DNA of 6,367 nucleotides from Coriobacteriales bacterium (GTDB taxonomy: Bacteria; Actinomycetota; Coriobacteriia; Coriobacteriales; UBA8131), in the NCBI GenBank assembly GCA_031256575.1, contig JAIRQI010000028.1:1-6367 (forward strand). Direction: 5' to 3'. The notes under the pieces are model-generated. The model was not told the DNA's origin. It saw only the letters and a program-made list of their open reading frames with translations, and searched no databases. Of this stretch, positions 1-4,995 are shown in pieces. Made by a program: the position numbers and the translations under genes. The stretch's first letter is position 1, and each line of letters starts with the position of its first letter.

Positions 1-24
1 GCAGCTATCGAAGAACTGCAATGA
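1..24 (+). CDS. C-terminal end of an upstream protein (partial)
   Basis: Frame 1 is open from the window edge and ends in TGA at 22-24, giving the tail AAIEELQ. Only seven codons are present, so no function can be assigned. It is reported because the stop falls 10 bases before the next start, with a GGAG between them, as expected for two consecutive genes of one operon. The competing reading, that the next gene itself extends upstream through the window edge, cannot be excluded because its frame is also open to the edge. Confidence 0.35.
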   Translation, partial: AAIEELQ

Positions 25-34
25 TTGGAGCCTT

Positions 35-619
35 GTGGGAATACTGGACAGAATACTAAAGAAGAAGGCCGGAGAAGTACTGGCTGATTTTGCTCAAGAC
101 TTGTTTGGACAGGAGGATACCGGTCAAGGAACAGTAAGAGGGCCTGCGGACGGCTATTGGCCGGCTCCCGATGGTTCTGATCCTACTTGGTCAAGCGATA
201 CTCCGAGTACTGGCTGGCTGAATACTGACCAGGGAGCAGGTCAGGGAGGGACAGGTCAGGGAGTAACAAACCAGAAAAGTGTGAACTACTACAGAACTCA
301 CAAGAGCACAGTTGAACTCAAAGACCACGCTTGGTTCGCAAACATGTTGAGCGAGAATTTTCCTGACTACATCATCCGCGAGTCTGTTGAAGTATCTGAA
401 CTGGAAGGCGAAGGTCGGCCTTACACATTCGTGATGATTAAAGACGGATACGCTCGAGCAGCTATCATGCTTACCCCGCATAACAAGTACAACAACCGAG
501 CCTTCAAAGGAGCTAAGGCAGCTTGCGAAGCTAAAGGTGTGCCATTTGTGAACTTCTTTTTGCACCTCGACAACGAACCTGACTATGTAATCAATCGCAT
601 CAGAAATTCTCTGATCTGA
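35..619 (+). CDS. Hypothetical protein with basic N-terminal helix, Gly/Gln linker and compact C-terminal domain
   Basis: I do not recognise this 194-residue protein. It begins at GTG 35 with a GGAG at 27-30, a rather short 4-base spacing. Residues 1-24 form a Lys-rich amphipathic segment with no signal peptide, so it is probably cytoplasmic. Residues 25-82 are a low-complexity linker rich in Gly, Gln, Thr, Pro and Trp. Residues 90-194 look like a folded alpha/beta domain: a helix around HAWFANML, strands around YTFVMIKDG and ARAAIMLT, then a helix KGAKAACEAKG, a strand VPFVNFF and a closing helix DYVINRIRNSL. The order 'strand, strand, H-x-x-x-N-x-x-F, helix with K, G-[IV]-P strand' resembles degenerate PD-(D/E)XK nuclease-like domains such as DUF2726, but the acidic catalytic residues are not evident. 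That resemblance is inference only. It is probably cotranscribed with the gene ending at 24. Confidence 0.8.
   Translation: MGILDRILKKKAGEVLADFAQDLFGQEDTGQGTVRGPADGYWPAPDGSDPTWSSDTPSTGWLNTDQGAGQGGTGQGVTNQKSVNYYRTHKSTVELKDHAWFANMLSENFPDYIIRESVEVSELEGEGRPYTFVMIKDGYARAAIMLTPHNKYNNRAFKGAKAACEAKGVPFVNFFLHLDNEPDYVINRIRNSLI
237..263 (+). repeat. In-frame 15-bp tandem duplication in the linker of the 194-residue protein
   Basis: The 12-mer CAGGTCAGGGAG occurs at 237-248 and again at 252-263, a period of 15 bases. It encodes consecutive GxGQG units (GAGQG, GTGQG) of the Gly/Gln-rich linker. The period is a multiple of three, so unit gain or loss would change linker length without breaking the frame. 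Confidence 0.6.
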
Positions 620-621
620 TA

Positions 622-649
622 AAACACGAGCCAGATGGGTCTGGTGTTT
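622..649 (+). other. Bulged stem-loop just after the 194-residue CDS
   Basis: AAACA (622-626) and CCAGA (631-635) pair with TCTGG (640-644) and TGTTT (645-649). The loop is TGGG and there is a four-base CGAG bulge on the 5' arm. It starts three bases after the TGA stop, so it could protect the mRNA 3' end or form the first helix of the structured region downstream. It is not a standard intrinsic terminator, because GGGCC rather than a T-run follows. In an alternative fold, GGGTCT (637-642) could pair with AGACCC (849-854) and close the larger downstream structure. Confidence 0.45.
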
Positions 650-668
650 GGGCCTGTCTGTGATCCGT

Positions 669-842
669 GCACGCCAGGCAGGAAGGGGAAAACAGGTCTT
701 CACCTGTATCCGTGATGGGGCGAAGTGCTACTCGTTTGACAGGTAGAAAGCCTGTACCAGTTCTGCGGATAACTGGAGTAGCGTTCAGTCCGGTAGCAGC
801 ATCGCTGCTTTCAAACAGCATTCCTCTTCCTGCCAGCGATGC
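669..842 (+). ncRNA. Candidate structured RNA, unknown class
   Basis: The 305 bases between the two flanking genes hold no credible ORF but form a nested set of helices. The outer helix pairs 677-690 with 821-834, 14 pairs including one G-U, and continues as GCACGC (669-674) with 836-842 around one bulged A. Inside it lie a hairpin ACAGGT/ACCTGT (692-697/702-707, CUUC loop) and a helix GCTACTC/GAGTAGC (727-733/776-782, extendable by G-U pairs to 724/785). That helix encloses two hairpins: ACAGG/CCTGT (739-743/751-755) and CAGTT/AACTG (758-762/771-775). A further hairpin is AGCAGC/GCTGCT (795-800/804-809). The plus strand is preferred because its G-U pairs would become A-C mismatches on the other strand. 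I do not see the conserved core motifs of RNase P RNA, tmRNA or SRP RNA. Outer limits and promoter are not defined. It could be a free RNA or a structured 3' UTR of the preceding gene. Confidence 0.5.
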
Positions 843-924
843 CTTTGGAGACCCCACCCACACTTGTAGCTGCATGGCTGCTCTATGGTAGATTAGCTCA
901 AGAGTGATACACAAATCATACTAT

Positions 925-2217
925 TCACATGTCAAGGATTACTGCGTCCCTGTTTTCACTATCTGATGTAGAGAAGGCTGGCAAAGACTGCTGCTGTTTT
1001 CGTCTGCTGAAGACCCGGGCAGCGATCAGTGCTGTAATTGGTGCACAAAGAATCAAGGCAGAGGATGAAGCCAGGGCCTGGAGCAGTTCGACAGCAATCT
1101 CGTCAAGGTTGATCAGGTGGTTAAACTGGATCTCGTAAATACGCAGGATGACTAAGGTTGTAAAGAATGACCCGGTGAAGGCTAAGATAAGAGTATTGGC
1201 AGTAGCACCGATAATATCGCGCCCGATTCGAACTCCCGAACGAAACAGCTGATGAAACGAAGCCAAAGCATTGGTCTCGCTAAGCTCTGCTACGCTGGAG
1301 GCAACCGAGACCGAAACATCTATGACTGCACCTAGTGAGGCTAGCAAAACTCCACAAAACAAGAGGTCACCAACCTTGATATTTGTATTGTAGGCAATGA
1401 CTACCAGAGAATCGATATCTGAGATGTTGTAGCCTGTGATGTGCAGAGCTTGACTAATCAAGGTATAGAAGAGGCAGCACAGCAATACACCTGTGGTCGT
1501 GCTCAGCATTCCGACATAGGCCTTTTTCGAAAAACCTAGCATCGATAGCAGCGATACAACGATTATCCCGACTGTCGTAGCTAGTGATAGCCAGACCGGT
1601 GGTGCTCCTTGAATAATCAGGGGAATCAGAAAGAAGATGACAACTATGAAAGTGAAGGCCAAACCAAAAGCAGAACGTAGCCCTGTTTTACCTCCAACTG
1701 CAACAAGCAAGCAGAAAAACAAAGCAATCAACCCCAATATTGTCCAGGATCGATCCACGCCTTGAACTGATGCGAAATAGTAATCGTCTCCAGGTTGTTG
1801 ATCGTAATAGACGACGATGCGTTGCCCAATCTGCAGATAGACACTATGGTCGATAGACAGTATGTTTATGACGTCGATAATCTGCCCGCGCTTTTCTGTG
1901 GATAATAGCTCGACACGTAGATCCTGGCGTCCGCGGTGTAGACCGAACTCGTCTATTTCAGTTTGGTCGGAGACAATCTCGACAACCCGGCCGATTGGGA
2001 AAGACACTCCTGGGCTGTAGTAGGGAGAGTATTCTATATTGCTGTGCAATCCAAAATAGACAGCTGCACACATGATTAGTATAACGACAAGAAAAAAAGC
2101 AATCTCGATGTGCGAGTTACGATGGTTCGGAGCATGTACAAGCACTGCAGCTTCATCAGACTCAATACTGTTAGCGGCATCGTTTGGTTTGCCAGACAAA
2201 CAAGACTCTCCGCTCAT
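925..2217 (-). CDS. YibE/F family polytopic membrane protein
   Basis: This 430-residue integral membrane protein is assigned to the YibE/F family, whose transport substrate is unknown. A cytoplasmic tail (1-36) leads to a first membrane span (about 37-56). An extracytoplasmic beta-rich domain follows (about 60-155), including IGRVVEIVSD and IGQRIVVYYD. About seven more spans lie roughly at 158-175, 180-203, 208-229, 233-255, 285-305, 338-358 and 376-402. The family signature is clear at 297-347: GAVIDVSVSVASSVAEL, then SGVRIGRDIIGATANTLILAF. The C-terminal 28 residues are hydrophilic and basic. Its ATG overlaps the preceding stop as ATGA and there is no good Shine-Dalgarno site, so translation probably depends on coupling to the cohesin-like gene upstream. 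It is the last gene of the minus-strand operon. No intrinsic terminator with a T-run is visible after its TGA (925-927); transcription may run into the structured region beyond. The family call is confident, the function is not known. Confidence 0.88.
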   Translation of the reverse strand: MSGESCLSGKPNDAANSIESDEAAVLVHAPNHRNSHIEIAFFLVVILIMCAAVYFGLHSNIEYSPYYSPGVSFPIGRVVEIVSDQTEIDEFGLHRGRQDLRVELLSTEKRGQIIDVINILSIDHSVYLQIGQRIVVYYDQQPGDDYYFASVQGVDRSWTILGLIALFFCLLVAVGGKTGLRSAFGLAFTFIVVIFFLIPLIIQGAPPVWLSLATTVGIIVVSLLSMLGFSKKAYVGMLSTTTGVLLCCLFYTLISQALHITGYNISDIDSLVVIAYNTNIKVGDLLFCGVLLASLGAVIDVSVSVASSVAELSETNALASFHQLFRSGVRIGRDIIGATANTLILAFTGSFFTTLVILRIYEIQFNHLINLDEIAVELLQALASSSALILCAPITALIAARVFSRRKQQQSLPAFSTSDSENRDAVILDM

Positions 2218-2789
2218 TTGACAGCAACGCTAACAGTCCATCCTTCAGTGTCTGTCAGGTAATGCAGGTCACTGGTGACTATGTTAGCCTCAGAGACCGA
2301 AATGTGCTGCATTGTGAAGTCTGGTTCCAAGGTAAAGTCTGATATTGCTATGAACTCGACATGGCAAACCTGTACAAGCTGCCCGCTGTAGCCAGCCTGA
2401 TCACCGATTTTCGTCGCTCCGATTAACAGGTATTGGTCTTTCTCTGCAGCGAAGATGGTTTGGATTTCATCAATGTCACTATACAAGCCTTGACTGTATT
2501 CAAGCTTATCTCTGTTGAAATGCAGGTTGAATTGATAGCCATAAACGTCATCCATTTTCTCGACATAAATACTGACCACCACAGTGTCACCGGCATTGAC
2601 CTCGGTTGAGCCTTTAGTCAAAGGCACCAGCGAATCGGGTAAGTCAATCATTAAACCTGATACCTTGCTGCCACGGTTGCCATTTGTAGTCCACAGAAAA
2701 CAACTGGCTGCAATAACGCTTAGTACACATACCACTATTACTGAAGTGCCAATCAGTTTCTTAAGCTTGCCTTGAAGAGCCTGTTTCAT
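2214..2789 (-). CDS. Membrane-anchored cohesin-like domain protein
   Basis: This is a 191-residue exported protein. I chose the ATG at 2789 because AGGGAG lies 7 bases upstream (2797-2802) and a basic N-terminus plus hydrophobic span (about 12-33) follows. The frame stays open further upstream, but that part would run back through the palindrome into the preceding gene. The span reads as a signal anchor. A lipoprotein cleavage at Cys30 is possible, but AASC is not a canonical lipobox. After a short linker, residues about 64-190 resemble a cohesin fold: NAGDTVVVSIYVEKMDDVYG, then YQFNLHFNRDKLEYS, and later SGQLVQVCHVEFIAI. These match the family pattern 'G-D-x-hydrophobic strand, dlyGyqf-l-yd-x-x-Ley'. 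Cohesins bind dockerin modules, and the gene immediately upstream encodes a protein with a dockerin-like C-terminus, so a role as its membrane receptor is the natural inference. The stop overlaps the next start (ATGA). Another Ig-like fold is the main alternative. Confidence 0.72.
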   Translation of the reverse strand: MKQALQGKLKKLIGTSVIVVCVLSVIAASCFLWTTNGNRGSKVSGLMIDLPDSLVPLTKGSTEVNAGDTVVVSIYVEKMDDVYGYQFNLHFNRDKLEYSQGLYSDIDEIQTIFAAEKDQYLLIGATKIGDQAGYSGQLVQVCHVEFIAISDFTLEPDFTMQHISVSEANIVTSDLHYLTDTEGWTVSVAVK

Positions 2790-2796
2790 CAGTTTT

Positions 2797-2802
2797 CTCC
2801 CT
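2797..2802 (-). promoter_or_regulatory. Ribosome binding site that fixes the cohesin-like gene start
   Basis: The minus strand reads AGGGAG, seven bases before the ATG at 2789. It lies between the palindrome (2813-2845) and the start. This supports the shorter, 191-residue product rather than a version extended by 43 residues. Confidence 0.75.
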
Positions 2803-2812
2803 AATCGAAAAC

Positions 2813-2845
2813 GCCGACTGGGCAGGTCTGACCTGCCCAGTCGGC
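2813..2845 (-). terminator. Perfect palindrome, likely intra-operon terminator or attenuator
   Basis: The 33-base sequence is a perfect 16-bp inverted repeat around one central base (2829), very GC-rich (GCCGACTGGGCAGGTC and its complement). In practice it is a stem of about 15 pairs with a 3-base loop. On the minus strand it starts 20 bases after the phosphoesterase stop and is followed by GTTTT, a short T-run. That favours partial rather than complete termination. The ribosome binding site of the next gene follows only 10 bases beyond the stem. It could therefore set the ratio between the phosphoesterase and the two membrane proteins, or protect the 3' end of the first message after processing. 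On the plus strand it is followed by TAAAAG and would not terminate. Confidence 0.7.
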
Positions 2846-2865
2846 TAAAAGAGCGGTTGGTAGTT

Positions 2866-4719
2866 TTACTTGACCATCTGGGCGACGGTGACGATATCGA
2901 AGATATCAATCTCTTCATTACCGTTGTAATCGAAGTGGCTGACTGATGCCCAAGCCGGGTTGTCCGAGGTCATTCCGAAGGCGTCAATCAGGTTGGACAG
3001 AACAATCAAGTCAATCTCGAAGCTGTCCGAACCAGCATTGCTGGTCTTTTGATTGTATGACCCGTCGGCGACTGTTATGACCTTGTCCAGATTCGAATCA
3101 CGTAGTACGAAGGTCACGGTAGCAGCTATCGCAGAGTTGGTGACTCCTACCGTTGGTTTGGCTTTCAACATGACCGTACCCAGATTATCGGCTTGATAAC
3201 TTGGCACCATGAGCATGATGTTGACGAAGCCATTACCGGCTTCTCTCTTCAAGACAGTTGCTCCGGCAGCGGGAGTGTAACCAGCGAAGTCAAACTTGTC
3301 TGCGTCAAAGGTCAGCTCGATGTTGATGACATTTGATTCAATTCTCTCGCTAAACGAGATTGAGACATTGAAATACTGGTCAGAACCAACGATGTTTTTA
3401 TCACTGGTCAGGGTTAATCCGACTGGCTCAGGCTCAACAATTTCTGAAGACTTGACAATTGTGTAGCTATCAATCTCCGTCAGTGTATTGTTGGTGTTGA
3501 CCTGATAGGTAGTGATAGTGAAGTTATTGTTATCAACACTCACCACCGAGAAGTTGGGGCGATTAGCTTGGTTTTGGGCTGCGACAAAGAAAGTCGTTGT
3601 AGTCAGAGCATAGTACTTGCTACCGCTACCGGAGTTGAGCTCCATGTATAAGGTACCGGTTGGGTCTTGAACGGCGGTCTTTTGAGCATTCAACCAAAGC
3701 TGATCGGTCTGTGCGACATTACCGAGCATCTGATTGGAGCGCACATAGCTGTGGTCATGGCCGTTAATGACAACGTCAATCTGAAGCTCATCGAAAACCG
3801 GTATCCAAGTTGTACGGAAGCTGCTGATGTAGCTGTCAGAGCGATGTGAGGCATTGACATATGGGCCATGATGGAACATCACAACGGTCCATCGAGCATC
3901 TGGGTTTGCAGCGATGGCTGCTTGCATAAATGCTTTATGCCCGGAGATGGATGTGGTGTTGGAGTCGACAACCATGAACAAGGTGTTACCGTATGCAAAC
4001 CAATAGTCAAGCTGTGTAGCACCAGAACCCAGGTTGTAACGGTTAGGCAAGTTGAAATGGTCAGCAAACAGCTGGCTATCAGCGTCGTGGTTGCCAACAG
4101 CATTGGCGATGGGTAGATACTTCAATGCTTCAGGAGACAAATAGCCAGCATACTGTGCGGCGGTTCCAGCGGTTTCAACTTGATCGCCGGCACTCAGTAG
4201 AAAACTGGTGTCTGGGAAGTTGGTAGTGGCTAGGTTCAAGGTATTGTTCCAGCCGCTTGTATCACTGGCAACGTTTCCTGAACTGCCGATTTGGGGGTCT
4301 CCAACTGCAAGGAAGCTGAAGCTACTGGGGCAGCCGGTCGTGAAGGTATAGATTGCTGACGTTGAGTAGTCGTTTCCAACAAAGCAGTATTCGTAGGTAG
4401 TCGAGGGAAGCAAGCCGCTTACAACTGCCTTATGAACAAACAAGCTGCCGCGAGCGGTGCCTACTGTGTTTGTCAAAGCAAAATCGTCGGTACCTTGAAT
4501 ACGAACAGATACCATGCCAGTTGCTTGTGATGTGTACCAGGTGAACATCATCTGGCTTTCGTCACTGCCTGGCGAAATCACGGCATCAGAAAATACCAAG
4601 CTGCCTGGTGATACTACTGGGTCTGCATAAGCTGATGGCAAAGCTCCGAAAGACAGAGCCACAGCCAAAGCAGATGCCAGCAGCCAAGTAACGATCTTCT
4701 TGTGTACGTTTTTCTGCAT
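2866..4719 (-). CDS. Secreted calcineurin-like phosphoesterase with Fn3, cohesin-like and dockerin-like domains
   Basis: This is a 617-residue exported metallophosphoesterase. The ATG at 4719 is preceded by GGAGGG; the frame extends 12 bases further to a TTG, but that would consume the ribosome site. A signal peptide (1-32) has a basic start, a hydrophobic core and probable cleavage at AYA/DP. Residues about 36-127 resemble the Fn3-like N-domain of purple acid phosphatases (MMFTWYTSQATG, GLLPSTTYEY). The catalytic domain (about 134-405) carries the motif series GDPQ (140-143), GDQ (178-180), GNHD (209-212), FHHG (282-285) and GHDH (320-323), which supply the two-metal site. The first motif has Gln where many relatives have His. 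Residues about 433-556 look cohesin-like (VGSDQYFNVSISF, VINIELTFDADKFDF). The C-terminus (about 560-617) looks like a dockerin: a degenerate first half and a better calcium-loop copy, DYNGNEEIDIFDIV. It leads an operon with a membrane-anchored cohesin-like protein and YibE/F. Its substrate is unknown. Confidence 0.88.
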   Translation of the reverse strand: MQKNVHKKIVTWLLASALAVALSFGALPSAYADPVVSPGSLVFSDAVISPGSDESQMMFTWYTSQATGMVSVRIQGTDDFALTNTVGTARGSLFVHKAVVSGLLPSTTYEYCFVGNDYSTSAIYTFTTGCPSSFSFLAVGDPQIGSSGNVASDTSGWNNTLNLATTNFPDTSFLLSAGDQVETAGTAAQYAGYLSPEALKYLPIANAVGNHDADSQLFADHFNLPNRYNLGSGATQLDYWFAYGNTLFMVVDSNTTSISGHKAFMQAAIAANPDARWTVVMFHHGPYVNASHRSDSYISSFRTTWIPVFDELQIDVVINGHDHSYVRSNQMLGNVAQTDQLWLNAQKTAVQDPTGTLYMELNSGSGSKYYALTTTTFFVAAQNQANRPNFSVVSVDNNNFTITTYQVNTNNTLTEIDSYTIVKSSEIVEPEPVGLTLTSDKNIVGSDQYFNVSISFSERIESNVINIELTFDADKFDFAGYTPAAGATVLKREAGNGFVNIMLMVPSYQADNLGTVMLKAKPTVGVTNSAIAATVTFVLRDSNLDKVITVADGSYNQKTSNAGSDSFEIDLIVLSNLIDAFGMTSDNPAWASVSHFDYNGNEEIDIFDIVTVAQMVK

Positions 4720-4723
4720 GTTA

Positions 4724-4729
4724 CCCTCC
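4724..4729 (-). promoter_or_regulatory. Ribosome binding site that fixes the phosphoesterase start
   Basis: GGAGGG on the minus strand lies 4 bases before the ATG at 4719. It is the strongest Shine-Dalgarno site in the window and rules against the in-frame TTG at 4731 as start. No convincing promoter was found in the leader: TTGATA (minus strand, about 4790-4795) and TATGCT are 20 bases apart, which is too far for a standard promoter. Confidence 0.8.
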
Positions 4730-4844
4730 AAAGCTCAAACTAGTTACACTATTTTCATGAGCACAGCATAACCAGCGTATGTAAAGGCAATATCAAAGCT
4801 GGATAAAATGCGTATTAATTTAGGGGGAGCAGAGCGGGTGAATT

Positions 4845-4958
4845 GAGCTGGTAGGCGATACGAGCTGGTGGGTGATACGAGCCAGTGGGGGATACGAGCC
4901 AGTGGGTGATACGAGCCAGTGGGGGAATACAAGCTGGAGGGTGATACGAGCCAGTGGG
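4845..4958. repeat. Array of about seven 17-bp direct repeats
   Basis: Units start at 4845, 4862, 4879, 4896, 4913, 4931 and 4948. Each is 17 bases except the fifth, which has 18; the last is cut after 11. The plus-strand consensus is GAGCYRGTGGGKGATAC. Positions 4-7 switch between CTGG (units 1, 2, 6) and CCAG (units 3, 4, 5, 7). These are complementary, so neighbouring unlike units can pair. There are no spacers. The array fills most of the 276 bases between the glycosyltransferase stop and the phosphoesterase start. It could be a protein-binding array upstream of the operon, part of the glycosyltransferase 3' UTR, or a simple variable-number repeat. The period is not a multiple of three, which argues against coding. 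Confidence 0.9.
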
Positions 4959-4995
4959 CCTCTGTCAAGTTGTCCTAGTCAGCATAAACAGGCAG

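Noticed and set aside
650..860. A MITE or other small transposon
   Set aside because: The long inverted arms are nested inside a branched structure and no target-site duplication or clear terminal repeat flanks them.
650..910. Known RNA genes (tRNA, RNase P RNA, SRP RNA, tmRNA)
   Set aside because: A tRNA-like TTAGCTCA at 893-900 has no matching T-arm or acceptor stem, and GGCAGGAAG only faintly recalls SRP RNA. The conserved core motifs of RNase P and tmRNA are missing on both strands.
600..914. Overlapping ORFs in the gap: 104 codons on the minus strand and 74 codons on the plus strand (667-891)
   Set aside because: Both lack a good ribosome site, have low-complexity or implausible composition (Arg/Pro/Ser-rich), overlap each other, and the minus one runs into the 194-residue CDS. 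The nested inverted repeats explain the region better.
2790..2918. N-terminal extension of the cohesin-like protein by 43 residues
   Set aside because: The extension would be translated from the palindrome and the end of the previous gene, is Arg/Ser-rich, and would bury the signal anchor. AGGGAG before the ATG at 2789 marks the start.
4771..4796. Promoter TTGATA...TATGCT for the minus-strand operon
   Set aside because: The spacing is 20 bases, beyond the usual 16-18, and the -10 is weak.
4845..4958. CRISPR array
   Set aside because: Units are 17 bases and head-to-tail with no unique spacers, and no cas gene is present.
4744..4968. 74-codon minus-strand ORF across the repeat array
   Set aside because: It is a by-product of the repeats. 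The 17-base period shifts frame at each unit, the protein looks like low-complexity sequence, and there is no ribosome site.
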